Below, one piece after another: positions 1 to 12,779 of a stretch of 64,000 bases of DNA. The position numbers and the translations under genes are program-made. The notes below the pieces were generated by a model. That model ran no database searches, was not told where the DNA came from, and saw nothing but the letters and a program-made list of their open reading frames with translations. This DNA comes from Pachypanchax playfairii. Its lineage: Eukaryota > Chordata > Actinopteri > Cyprinodontiformes > Aplocheilidae. The stretch lies in the NCBI GenBank assembly GCA_006937955.1, contig SSNP01000041.1, forward strand, positions 1,647,887-1,711,886, in the 5' to 3' direction. Position 1 is the stretch's first letter; each line of letters begins with the position of its first letter.

Positions 1-777
1 AGGCAATGTTTTGTTTGTTTTATTCTGTAATCCTTATTTGAGAGTAATGCAATGTGCATTCGTCTGTGTGTCATACAGAACGTAACTGCCTGAAATAAAT
101 AAATAAATTAAATAAAGCGCCATAAACTCCTCATTTGAATATTGCTTTTTGCGCCGGTTAACAACTGCGCAATCAGTCTTGGTAGATCACCCGCAAATTA
201 GGAACACGCCCTTGGTGCAAAACTTTTGCGGCTCACGCAATTTTGCGCTCTTTACTTGGAATTTTGATAAATCAGGCCCTTTGTTGGTTAGCAAGCAGGT
301 ATCTACCAAACACCACAATGATCATTCACTGTATTTGTTTCTAATGCAGATCAGTTCAAAATAGAACAGGGAGTAAAAGAAACAAAATGGAGAAGCCAGA
401 TGAGGTGACAGCAGAACATCTCTAGTTTCTCTGTGAGGTAGCAGACAGTTTCAACATCCCAAGACTGATGGTAAAGGGCCAATTACTGTCTCCCTTCTTT
501 ATTGTAATGTCAAAGTTTTGTTTTGCTCTCTCGTGATTTCTGTAACCCGTAGTGTCTGTTTAATCACCTGAGCTGTTGCCTCCAAATCAATGGCTGTTTC
601 TAGATGTGATGTGATGGAGCAGTCATTATTGTTTTCCAGATGTTATGATTTGGAAAGTGCAAAAAAAAAAAATGTTTATGAATATAAAAATCCAGAATTA
701 AGCAAGTATCTTCCAAAGGTTTGCTTAGAAAATATACAATTCAGTGTGCTCATGCTGTAGCAACCCCCCCACTCATT

Positions 778-985
778 ATAAGAGGGATGAGAATATATAG
801 CAGAGGGGAGGGACAGCACGCACGTGGTTTGAAAGCCCAACTCCGTACAGGCACGGCCGACTTCGACAGGTGCTGGCGGATAATTGGGCACCGTGCCGAC
901 TACAACCGCAGCACTGCTGTCTCCCCAGAGCTCATTACTATCACTCAGAAGTTCCCCTTAAAAACCTCCGCAGCCGCATGACTCA
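778..985. other. GC-richer block of unknown role with TATA-like and TAAT motifs
   Basis: This roughly 200-bp block is clearly richer in G+C than its surroundings. It carries TATAAGAGG- and ATATATAGC-like strings at its left edge and a GATAATTGGGC homeodomain-like motif inside. Short frames are open on both strands, but neither product resembles a known family. It could be a conserved noncoding element, a lone exon or the promoter of a noncoding transcript; nothing visible decides between these. Confidence 0.2.
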
Positions 986-2690
986 ACCCATTTGGTAAAA
1001 GCAGCGAGTGAAATCTGCTCAAATGTTGTCTTGAAAGGGCCTGTCACTCTTTGAGTTGTTGACATATTTTTTGACGGGTAAATGATTGTGCTCATCGTGG
1101 CATGAGCCTGCTAAGCACTGGTGTTGACACAAGCTCTAGTGCATGTAAATAGACATTTACTGTAACAGTTTAACAAGGTACAAACTAGTGGTTGTAAGAA
1201 GTTAGTGTTATAAAGTAGTTTTTTTTTTGTCCTTAAAATGAACCCACTTAGATGATCTCGACATCACAGATTCATACTGGGATGTAAATGTTTAGAACTA
1301 TTTGTCTTTATTTGCCTTGATTAAATATCTAACTAACCAACACCCTGACCATATAGAATTACTTAAAAGAACTTGTAATTATGTGCTTAAACCCACCATT
1401 TAACTTTTTCACCAGGGATTCTGTGAGCAAATAACACTGTACCTGTCATAGTTTATTCTTTTAACAGCATCAGTGTAGAGAAACAAAGATTAGTTCTGAG
1501 ATAAACTAATTGCTAGTTCAATTCTAAGGCAGATTTCTGCCATATTAAAATAACTAATCAAAGATTTCACAGCGGGTAATACACATGTTGTTTCCTAAAC
1601 TTCTACACTGTTTTAATTCTCCTTTACATAATTATTCCTGTACATGTTTTTCTAAGAACTTCCTCGTGAAGTATCACAGCTAGCTGATGCTGCAATTAAT
1701 TAATATATATTTCCATGTGTCAAAAATTAGATTGACGCTGTTTTAGGCCAAACACATTCTCTATTTCATAATAAATTAGTATGGGGAAGTATTTAGGAGC
1801 AAAAATTGTTACATTGACATTTTGCAAAAGATGTAAAATTGTTTCTCCTTTAGATCCAACATGTATTTACCTAAAATGAGAATGTAATGTTTGTCTTCAG
1901 AAACTCAGCAGGTGGTGCTGAAAGTGTAAGTTTACTTGGAAATGTTGATAATAGATCCTTATATTTTGATCAAACTTAACTTAAAGGGACTCGGATCCCT
2001 CACTTCTCTTCGTGGGAGTCGTTTTCATTGAAGAAGGTTATTTAATAGAGTAAAAGTTAGACGCACGCTGACAGATTGCCTGCTGATTTGAATTTAAAAC
2101 AAAAAAGCACAAGATATAAGGCAGGTTTTATCTTCACATAGATGGTAGCTGTTTGCTGCTGCATTGGAATTTCAATTATTATGTATTAGAACTTAAAATT
2201 GATTTCAAAAACCTTATATTCCATTTTTGATTTTTTGATCTACCTTCTCAAACATTGATGGTTTACATTTGAGTTACATGATCTCCCACTGCGTAACAGA
2301 ATTAAAATATATTTTGCCCAAGTAAAGCCAAAAATGCACAGACAGAAACTAGCTTGTGGTGTTTGTGTTCTTTATAACACGCACACTGCTAACACTTTGT
2401 ATGTACACTGAATGCTCATCTCTCAGCCTCATTATAAATACAGAGTGCTTTGCTGAGCAGATGCTTCCTGGAATGACTCAGATCTTACATCTTTGAAATA
2501 ATCCTGATGATGAAAATCAACACTTTGAAAAACAACTGCAAACTGTTAATGCTGTACTTCTCACAGCTGTAAAAGGAAAACTAACTAAAAGAGATTTGAC
2601 TTTGAATTCTTTAAAGGCAACATTTCAAACAATGACTTTGTAGTTTTAAATCATCGTGTTTGATTTGTTGTCTGTTTAGCGTGGGCTAAC

Positions 2691-2775
2691 TTTTCTTTGG
2701 CGGGTCCGACGCGGCACTCGGATCGACCCCTTCCCCTGCTCGCTGCTCACCCGCCCTCGCTGACAGTCAAGACGG
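2691..2775. other. Short GC-rich island, unidentified
   Basis: About 80 bp with several CpGs sits in strongly AT-rich DNA. No splice-flanked coding exon was recognised in any frame. It might be a remnant of a mobile element or a regulatory element. Confidence 0.2.
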
Positions 2776-4009
2776 CATCAATTACTGGAGTCAGCCTCTC
2801 AGTTCACTTTGAGACCACATGTTGCTAACAAGTAATTGTGTTATATAATATGTGCTTTTAAGAAAACACTTGGAACCTTGAGCCTACAAAATTTTTCGTG
2901 AAATTGCTCAGGGTTTCACAAACATTTTCGCTAAGCTCTTTTACGATGCGAGTACAGTAATCACACATTCCACAGCACAGTGGCTGCAGTTGAATTTCCT
3001 TCTGATTTTCGTTTTATTTACAGACTTCTTTTTGACTTTTCTTTCAGCACAGATCAACACATACAGTATATTAACATCAAGCAGATCACCTGTTAGTCTG
3101 TTTACTGCTGGAAAATGTTCACTGCTGGTTTTTTGGTAGTGAAACTACATGGCTGACATGTTTGTAAAGTACATTGTGCTGTCAGTCAGACCGCAGTGTG
3201 AGATGCTGCAAGAGGGCGGAGTCTGAAAATGTACAAAAGCATATTTTCCCCAAAAACACTGTTCCAAAGTTTTAAACTTGTCTATATTGCAGCAGCATAA
3301 TAGAATTCCTCAAATCCCGTTATGGCTTTTAGTTTTGGTGCCCCCTCTATGAAAATATTCTGTAGTTACCATTAGTTGTAGTACAACATTGTATCACAAC
3401 CACAAAAATCACAACATTAACCAAAAAAAAGACCTTCAACAACGAGCATTCATCACCATCTGTTATGTTGTGTGATAAAGGAACTTTAGGAGCTTCATCA
3501 TGTTCTGCTTAAACTGATATGGATATGATTATTTCCAGTAAAAAAAGGGATGGGGTGAGTATTTAGTTAAGCCCTCATCCTTCAAATGCAGTAAAGAGTT
3601 TGAGAACTGCATCAGTGACTCTGAGCCCATCTACACGGTTCACCCTCTTAACATGTTTGAGATATGTAGCACAATTTTTGAGTTCACACCTTTTGCAGCA
3701 ATGACAGATTTATTATCAATGTTCATAGAGGAGCTTCAAACCAATTCTGTTTCAGTTAATGTAGTGATACACCTGGTCTGAGGGTTAAAATGCTCCTTGG
3801 AAAGGTTTCCTCATTTTGAGTTTTGGAATGAGCCATTAGCTCGTTGTAACTGGTTGCCCTGACATTTTGAAAGCATTAAAGCTGAACCTGAGTCAATTTT
3901 TGGGATCAGAGAATCTCAAAAGTTCAGTTATAAACTGTTGTAAATGAGTAAGCTCAGGTGAGCCATGAAGAACTGGGTCAAATTCAACACTGAATAATCA
4001 ACACGGCTA

Positions 4010-4066
4010 TATATGTTGTTGTTGCTGCGGCGACCCCTGAAGGAAGCAGCTAACAGGAAAAGAAGT
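4010..4066 (+). repeat. Interspersed repeat fragment
   Basis: It carries the phrase GTTGCTGCGGCGACCCCTGA, which is very common in fish interspersed repeats and is followed by an A/G-rich tail. Only a short 3' piece is present and the class cannot be fixed. Confidence 0.45.
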
Positions 4067-4821
4067 GAGAGATAATACAAAGTAATGGAGCGGTGGTCAG
4101 GGTCTGTTAAGTTCTAAAGTTTTCAATCTGTTGGTTTGAACCACTTCATTTGAGTTTTGAATATGTACAAGTTTTGGTTTGTCCCCAGTCGTTTGAGTTG
4201 TTTTGGTTTGGTAATTATGGTCATTCAGTCATAGTCTTCATTTTTATTCTCATACTACTGTTTTCAGTCTCCTGCTTGTCTGAATTTGGCTTCTACTTCA
4301 TGTGACAGAGAAACACTGTCCAATTGATTACGTTCAAGCTCAAAATACAATCAATAATTCAATATTCTCAACATGAATCTGCTGAGTAACTGTACCACAC
4401 TGACAGCCATCTCAAGTGGCTTCTGCAACATCTGGATTTGTACATCAGCAGACCTAGAGGCTTGAGACAACAGCTCAGAGAACTCTGCTGTCCAGAGGCA
4501 TGTCATTACTCTGTTTGGCGTGTTACTTGGAAGCTAATTCAACTCTGTCCCATCCGTGTATAACAGCCTGATGTTCAGCAAGAGTGGATGAAGTGCTACG
4601 GAGACAAAAACGTGCTGTAGTGTTTGTGTGATGCAACTTCCACTGCTGCTCATTCTTCACCAGAACTTCAGTTTGTTCCTTTCAGAGTCAAAGCAAAGCA
4701 GCTCATGTAAAACTGCAAGATTTTAATGTTACATTTAATTTAATCATTCAAGTCTAAATTGGGCAGATTTGACATGATGTAGACCTGATTTAAATATGTT
4801 CCTACTGTAAAAACAAATTGC

Positions 4822-5170
4822 TTAAAGAGGTAATTTCACACAAATTCCACTTTATTTCTTAAGTATTAACCTATAATATGAAACATTTTATATCTAAAAA
4901 ACGTTAAACACTTATTAACAGACCTTTTAATCTCTCTGCGTCAAGATTCAACTGGCTTCGTCAGGCTTTCGGGCTCCAACTCATTAATATTTATTATTCG
5001 AATTTGCTGGACTCAGATTGGATAACAAGGTATACTGTTTCCTGCCCCGCTGTACATGGCAACAGAACGTAGTATCTTCCAGTTTGTTACGTCTTATGCT
5101 ACAGCTTTTAGCCAGCAGCATGCTGGGCGTGGTTTCAACTGATAAGCTGTAAGAGGCTAAGAAACTTTTG
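4822..5170 (+). repeat. Unclassified interspersed repeat, copy A
   Basis: This shares long near-identical blocks with 61,693-62,110 in the same orientation and with part of 43,160-43,470 in reverse. Shared blocks include TTTCCTGCCCCGCT and CAGCATGCT(G/A)GGCGTGGT. Copies A and B start with TTAAAGAGGT. The reverse complement of copy C ends near CTTCTTTAA. This hints at short inverted ends and so a DNA element, but no transposase frame is visible. Confidence 0.6.
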
Positions 5171-5464
5171 TGCATGGATCATCAATTTATCAGAGACTAA
5201 AGAACTTGATTTAACCAATGCCCAATTCATTTTCTATGTAGTTATCATCCTTTTTGTTTGGCACCAAGTCAGTAAAGGTTGTCAGTTAGGTTTACATTTT
5301 TTTTCCACTTCATTAAATGTTTACTGCTTTCATAAGAAATAGCACATGTGTGTGTCTTCATTGAAATGAACATTTAACACTTTTACTTCATGATTCAATG
5401 GTAAGAACATGCCACCATAACCTCCTGCCAGGAATACTTCAGTTGAGTCTTGTTTGGACACATT

Positions 5465-5915
5465 TTTGCATGTCCAAAACTCAGCTGCTGGGGTCCTCGC
5501 CCACACCAAACCTCGTCAATGCATCTGGTTTTTATTTAGCTTCTGTAACTCTAAGTTAAGTCTTCTCTCCTTCTCATAAATCCCTCTGTGGACTAGATCT
5601 TTGTCAGTTCTTTGAACTCATTCACCCTCACATCATCTCAGGTCTCGTGATACTGGTCGTCTCTCCATTTCATACACCCAAATGCAAACTTTCAGTGACA
5701 GATTTTAGAATCACAGCCCTAATCCTCTAGAATTACGCTAACTGTTCTTCATCCCTGGAAATATTCACAAAGTCCTAAATTATTGCTTATTTACTAAAGC
5801 ATGCATTCCAAATTAGCTCTTCCATTTCCCCAGTTTCATCCCAGGATGTTTTGATCCTCGTCTTCTAAGGGGTTTCATGAAAGGTGCTACATAAATTAAA
5901 AGTTCTTCTCATTAT
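5465..5915 (+). mobile_element. LINE 3'-end remnant (CR1/L2/Rex1-like)
   Basis: Translating the plus strand with frame changes gives strings reminiscent of the C-terminus of non-LTR reverse transcriptases: a VQNSAA(G)VL-like motif, then a degenerate FRITAL..WN-like block. A GGTGCTACATAAATTAAA-like tail and an A-rich end follow. The frame is broken many times. The exact clade is uncertain. Confidence 0.45.
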
Positions 5916-7409
5916 TAAAAAAAAAAAGAAAATATATTTGTTATTGTTTAGATGCTTTCAAACACACTTTTTTGACAGAATAAAAACAAATTACTAATGT
6001 GCGCTTCTAAAACTCAGCCCCCCACGATGATATTTACGCAAATCTTGTATCTACTTGTCAACTTTAGCAACATATTACGAAAAAGAAAAAATCAAGTTCG
6101 GAGAAGCAAAAATCAATCTAATGCTCTACCCGTTGAGCTTCACGTAACGCATGAGATTATTTCTGCTCCTATTGCAATCCTAAAAACCAACATGTTTCAT
6201 TTCCTGCTGCCTCATTTCACCAGCTCTCTTCCAGCATTGCTGCTTTCCTCTCTCGCCCGTATCTCCAGCTGTCGCCTGCTGTAATGTAAATGAGCCTTTC
6301 AGCAGAGGGTCTGTGATGGTGTCAGCCCTCTTCTTAGTCTCTGGTCTCATTAAAAGCCGAGTGTTGCTGACATTTAGTGTTGCTACTGTGTTGACTAGCT
6401 CATCACGTGGGTCACACAGGTCAAAACCATACACAGTGTTGCACCAATACTCCAAAGTGCTTGTAAAGGGAAGGTTGCAGCAGCCTAGAGACCGGATGTA
6501 AACTGAATAAAACTGTCAGATAGAACCAAAACTAACATTTTGGTCTAACTTGACTTCAGTAGTTTGCCATTTATGTCGTGTTCCATCTTTGCAGAACTGT
6601 TTATAGGCACTGATGCTCTGATTTCAGCATGACAAGGTCCTGACCACCTGATTATTTTAGACTCTGAATAACAGCCAACATCCCCTGTGTCGTTTTTATT
6701 TTTTAGCAGTAAATATGCATGAAATTCCTGTCACTGTCAAGGTTGTTTAACATCGTTCCTACTAAAACTGCCCACTGATAATGTCAGCACACTGTCACTG
6801 CAGCTTAAAATTGCTTTGATTTCAGTTGAAAACATCTATCCACCGAACCTCCACAGCAAGCTGCAGAAAAAGCTTTGAAATGAATAGGATAGCTATAGAT
6901 ATTTCCTGACTTGTCGTCCTCCTGGGAGTCGGCAGCTCTGCTTTTCTGCGGTCCTCTCATCCTGTTACTGATGCCTGACTCTGTGTAACCCTTATCTCCA
7001 TGCTCACTACATGGACTGATAGGGCTCTGTGTGTATGCAATTAAAACAGCTTATTTGACAGATAAGTGGAGGATCGCGGTCAGATAGAAAGCCACAGGCT
7101 GCCAGTATCAAGTCTTTAGGTTACAGCTCTCGGGTTAAATGGCCCCGTGATGCAGGGTGAGTCAAACAAGGCTACAGCGCAGTGATGTGCAGACTGAATG
7201 AAACAAAAAAGACACTTTCTTTTTACCAAATTTAATTCATAATCAGGAATGAAGACTAAAATAGAGTAAAAATACACTTTTATGTATTATACTCTTATTA
7301 TCATTCATTTCCTCAATGAATTATTTTCAGTAGCTACAAGTCATCACAAACAATCCTGCTCTTTTAAAGCATGAGTGACCCATTCAGGTGTGAAATGTGC
7401 TGCCCAGTA

Positions 7410-7670
7410 ACAGATAGCCTGATCTCAGTAGCAGCTTATGGATCTTCCAACAGAATAATGATCATAAACACCAACTCAACAATATAACTGTTCTAAAGGA
7501 GCCTGCTATGGTTACTGATCTAAATACCATTAAACATCTGTGGAAAGAGCTGAAACCCTGCAAACCTGAGAGGTCTGAATACCTGTTGACAGGTGTAGAA
7601 GTCTCACTCAGACTTACAGAAGTCACTTGATTGCAGCTACTGACGTAAAAGGTTGTGCAACATAGAGAAC
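7410..7670 (+). mobile_element. Tc1/mariner transposase C-terminal remnant
   Basis: One plus-strand frame reads IFQQNNDHKH, then TDLNTIKHLWKELK, then an SLRLTEVT-like end and a stop. This matches the layout of the last part of Tc1-type DDE transposases, whose usual motifs are QQDNDPKH and PDLNPIEHLW. The Asp of the DNDPKH block survives as NND, and the conserved prolines are replaced. The N-terminal part and both inverted repeats are not seen, so this is a dead fragment. Confidence 0.65.
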
Positions 7671-8648
7671 ATCATGTGTTGACTCAAAATTCAAAAACAT
7701 CAGATTTCTACTATTTCATTTTCTGCATTTATTTTTACATTATTTTTCTCAGTTTATTTTTATTTTTTTCAATCAACGGGTTGTTTTTATTTCTCTAATG
7801 GAAGAGAATCAACAACAAGATACACATCTGTATCTTACTTTTGCCGACAGTTTACCTGATAATATACGTATGTATATTATGTGTATTTATCTTTAATTTA
7901 AAACTTATAGATTGAAATTACAAATACACCAGCTTGCAATTAAAAACATTGTGCAGATCTCTTACAAGCTATGTTTTGAATTAAACAACCCCTGAGTATC
8001 TTTAATATTTCTTTATGTAATAAATTTAAAACAATGACAATCCATCTTTAAATGCAGTGTCAGAAATTATATATTTTTAAGGTTTTGACATGTCGTATTG
8101 TAACATTGTGGATAAATTGTGTAAGTAACATTCACAAACGTATCCGAGAAAATGTAAAATATTTGCTTTCGTCCCCTTAACATATAAACCTAAATGCATT
8201 TAAATATATTTTGTTTGTTTGTTTTGGGGGGGCTATACGTACATAGCTTTATAGTCAAGCACATAGCACATCTTTCACAAAGAGTCAGAGTAAGCCAGTC
8301 TTCAGGGTAAATGATCATAAACTTTTATATATAACCATCTGGTGGAGTGAAGCAGTGTAAAACTAAAATCTCTAAAACTGTTTAAGTTAAGTTTAAGTAA
8401 CTATCTGACATCTGGAATTGTCTGCAGCTAACTATTGGCTCAGCTCGTCCATCCATGACAATTCCTCCCTTATTCTCCAAACAGAGATCCATGTCTGCTG
8501 CAGACAAGATACAGTCAGTATCTTACCTGTCGCAGATGGAGAAATTAACTTTTTAACAAAATCCCACCTAAATAAATAGAAATTATAAGAAACACTATTG
8601 TTGAGGCAAACGGGGAATCAAAATACTGCTGTGGATCTTTCACGTGGT

Positions 8649-9214
8649 TTAAAGGTACAGTATGTAAGAATTTTACAGTGAAATACTCACACAACAGTTT
8701 AATGTCCCACGAATGCTGAAAATAAAGTCTCATTCTAACAGATGTCGATCTCAGCTGGCTGGGTGGTCGCTAGTTTCTGTCCATTTCTGTCATTTTAAAA
8801 ACACTGGTGCGGACCAGAATCATTATTTACACGTCCAGACTTCCTGGTTCCATAACGAATCACATGTGAGTCTGCAAGGCTGCCAAGTCTTCAACACAAG
8901 CAGCTGTAATTCAACAACGAGCAGCAGTTAAAAGTAAGAAACCACCACATCCTTCCAACTGAGCAGCCGAGCTGCACGTGATGGGGCGTTCAAACGCACT
9001 AAGGAAAACTCAACGCTGAACAAATAGGCCTTCAGACATTCCCAAAAACCAAAGAAATACAAGGATCAACATCAGAACTGGCAACCCTGCAGAAACATCA
9101 GGGAGGGGAGGGGGTGAGTAGCTGATGGAGGATGTTTTTTTTTTTTTTTTCCTACATAAACTGCAGGACTCGGATTTGACGACAAGGTCTAATTCTTACA
9201 TACTGTACCTTTAA
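8649..9214. mobile_element. MITE with 20-bp terminal inverted repeats flanked by TTAA
   Basis: The left end reads TTAA then AGGTACAGTATGTAAGAATT, and the right end is its exact reverse complement followed by TTAA. The 566-bp element has no open frame of note and is a nonautonomous DNA transposon. A TTAA target would fit the piggyBac superfamily, but the TTAA could instead belong to the inverted repeat, so the superfamily is unproven. A second, shorter copy lies in opposite orientation at 48,417-48,858. Confidence 0.75.
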
Positions 9215-10149
9215 GGTCAACAAGAAGTCTGAAATCTCACATGGTCTCAGCTGTTTATCTAGTGGAACTTTCTGGGAGATTTGCTCTTGAAGCATGACAT
9301 GAAAACATGTATAGATTAGAAAAGAAGAAAAATGCTTCAGCGGCAGAATCTATTTTCCGAAGACAATGAGCAAAGTGATGGAGGGAGTGGAAAACCTCGA
9401 CCTTGGCTATGACCGGAACAAGCTGTAATGAGTTCGGAACTTCTGACTCAGCTCAGTATTGTTGTGTTTCTCGGACTTGCTGAGAACTGGTAAACAGGAT
9501 ATTGAGTCCCAGATGAGTTTGGGCTCGCATCATGAAAGCAGCAGAGCCCCACAGGTCTGCACACGCCGTCAGCCATCGAATTGGAACGGAAGGAATGAGA
9601 TGGGCAGGAAAGAAAGCGGATGAAAGCGAAAGAGGAGGATAGTATTTTCCTGCTGTTGAGAATCGTAGTCGGTGGCGTGTTTGCTTGGAAGCTGTAGGTG
9701 GCTGGAGTTATCATGCGTGACGGGCACATGTTTAGAAGTCACCGGGCCACTCACAGATCAACACTAAGAGGTTGCTGGAGAGATGAAACTGCCGCATGAG
9801 GGGAATCTGGACACAGACCAGCAGATCTCTATTTTTATTTGATTTCTTTTCCTGTTTGTTTGCTGTTTTTTCTGAGGACGGTTCCGAGAGGGGACGGATG
9901 GACCTCCCTGCAGAGGGGGATTCCCCTCTTTTATATTCATTAGATTCCAGATAGTTGAATTTTTTTCAGTTTTCATGAACTCCAAAAAAAATAAAGAAAT
10001 AAAATTACCATAAACATTTTTATGAGGAGAGTTCTAACGTTTTCAAGCATTATTGTTTACAGATTTCTTGCTGCACACGTTGCACAATTTTATTATTATG
10101 TTTGTTTAGTTGTTTTTTTATCAACATGAAATGTATTTTTTTTTTATCT

Positions 10150-10425
10150 AATCCTAACCCGTCTTAGCACCTAAATCAGATCATAGCTCCTATTTCAGGG
10201 GAGCGGCGGAGTTACACCCTAGACAAGTCACCAGTCCATCACAGTCATTCACACACACATACATGTCACACTAGGGACAATTTTGACTTACAGGAGCAAA
10301 AAAACACACACATGCACAGGAAGAACATGCTAACTCCATGCAAAAAGGCCCAGTCCAGGTGTTAAAACCAAGACACCGTGTTACTGTGAGAAAATCGTGT
10401 TTCAGACTGCACCACTGTGCAGTCC
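10150..10425 (-). repeat. SINE-like fish repeat, degraded
   Basis: Read on the minus strand it has a degenerate tRNA-like head, then a GCATGGAGTTAGCATGTTCT-like block and a GATGGACTGGTGACTTGTCT-like block. This is the same order as in the copies at 30.4 kb and 38.1 kb. All copies are diverged and noncoding. Confidence 0.6.
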
Positions 10426-11857
10426 GATAATCATGGGATTGCATTGCCAAACACCACTAGAAGCTTTACCCTGCATGAAGACACATCTGGGAAGGACCAT
10501 CACTCAGCAGAGATGTGCATGGTAGTCAAATGAATTAATACTCCAGATGTTTATATGGAAAAAATGAACTTTTTGTGCTTTGAACTAAAATCCAGAAGCA
10601 CATTCTGGTGATACCAGAAATAAATGAATTAATAACATAAAATCCTTCTTCACTTGGATCCTCAGCATTAGAAAACCTTTTATGTGTTTGGGAAGGAATG
10701 TTTTTACAGGCCTTAAATGCAAATTAATAAACAAAACCAAGTTGACGAGGAAATAATATGAAAAATTTTGGGGGATAATTACAACTGAAACATTCAGATA
10801 AAAAGATTTAAAGCAGTAACATCTTTGACACAGAATGGATTGTCACCACAAACATCACCGGAAAGAAAAACAAGCGACAGCAGCAGAGAAGCTGCGAAAC
10901 TAAAGCTCTGCAAAAACTTTCAGCAGAAAAGGGAAGTAAATAAAACTAATCAGCAACTGAAAACAAAGTTAACGAAAAAAAAAAAAACACAAGAAACATT
11001 TTATTTCAGCAGAGTTCCTGTTTATTCAGCTGCAAACAAACAGCAGATACAATGTGAGATATATAGTTTTTAAATCCCTGGTGTTCTGCTCATATCAGGT
11101 CCCGTGTAGATGATGCCAACCAGACACTGATATGTTACAAAAAATTCAATCTTTAGGGGAGATAAAAGGCACAAACTCGTCCATCAAAGAGACAACTGAG
11201 ACTTTCTATGAAGCCCTTCGTTTAAAGGATAAGCATGAAATTTTGGATTTTTTTATTTATTAAAGAGCTTTTAATACATTTCAAGAAAAGTGTCTAATCT
11301 TAAAAGCTTTTTTTTTTTTTAAACTGAAGGAATGAATTGCTTCTGCTAGTATTTTAGTTGGACCAGAGCATGAAACCTGTCATGTTCGTCTGTGAGCTCC
11401 AAGCACTTGGCAATAAATTCAGCCTATTAGATGAATGGAATTCAGCCATGATTAATTGTGTTAGCTGGGCTTTTCATGCAGACATGTCAGATTCACTGGA
11501 AAAAAAAAAAAAGAGAGAGGAAAATGTCCTTTTTTTCTATCTGACTGAAGGGCCTAGAGAAGAAAAAAACAGGAGCAAAGTTTCCTCAAATCCAACCACA
11601 GAAAGAAAACATACTCAAAAAGATTCATTCTGAGAACCCCCCGCTGCTCGTGTGCTGCCTGTGACAGCTGTTCGCGGGCAGCGCCAAGTCATGGTGGTCG
11701 GCAAGGGGCAGCAGACCGTGAAGCTTTCGTGTCATAGCTTCGCATCAATGGTGAGGCTAAACCAGAAGGAAGTCATGAGATCGCCAAAATAAGAAGAGAA
11801 AAGAAAAAGTGACTTTGGTTTATGTGCCCAGATTTGGCTAGGCAGACTGCACCAGCT

Positions 11858-11919
11858 GGGGGGAGAGGGGGGGGGGGGGGGNNNNNNNNNNGGGGGGGGG
11901 GGGGGGGGGGGGGGGGGGG
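11858..11919. other. G homopolymer tract containing a 10-N assembly gap
   Basis: An almost pure G run is interrupted by ten Ns at 11,882-11,891, so its true length is unknown. The proline- and glycine-run frames across it are artefacts of the tract. Confidence 0.95.
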
Positions 11920-12779
11920 TCATAGTAACCCCAAAACCCTGTCATTCACCAAGGACGGGGTGCTGAGGATGGCTCCAGCAAACAGCTGCTGCCAGATGTT
12001 TTCTGACGGAAGCAGAATATGGCATGTTCTTTGGAACTGATGGTTTATAAAGACAAAACTTTGATTTATTATAACAACATATACATCAACATATAGCTAT
12101 ATAAAGATTAATGTAAAATAATTATGATAAACTAGTGAGTTTGATGTTAAAATAATGATATAATTAAGACATGAACAGGTATTAAAAATGAAGCTGACAT
12201 TTTTTTTTACTCTGCAGACATTTAATAAGACTTATTTTATTCAGCTCAGTGTTGTTTTCGGATATGTGCCGAATATTCAGTTACATTTCCTTGAAAGAGC
12301 AAACTTCAGTCTGCTTTTTGGTTTAGTTGTGCAAATACATCAGCAGCTTAGTTTTCATATTTCTAATGAGGCCTTTTTAGTGATGTAGTCAGTGGGGAAT
12401 GAGAGCAGTGAATGAACTAAAGCTGGAAACAAGCTGTGAACAGTAATTGGAGCTTTAATTGGGTTTATTTATTTCATGAATTAATTTAAAAAAACAACTC
12501 CCAAACCGTTCTGCTTTTTTAAACTTCCATCACAAGGACGTCTGTTGAAGCTTTTGAAAAACAAGACGACCTTTTTTTTTTTTTTTTAACAACATTCATG
12601 CTTTTAATGCAGCTATAGGATTTCTTTGGTGAGAAGAAGTAACATTTATTATCACGTGACTCGGGTAGGTCAAGAAGCCAGTCTTTACAATAAGAACTCT
12701 ACACAACAGAGATCCAGTACGAATGAAAACTCATTAGTGTCCAACAGAGGAGGCTGCGTGATGTTCTGCATGGAGACAT

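Noticed and set aside
11732..12040. Poly-Pro and poly-Gly frames
   Set aside because: They are read through the G homopolymer and its N gap.
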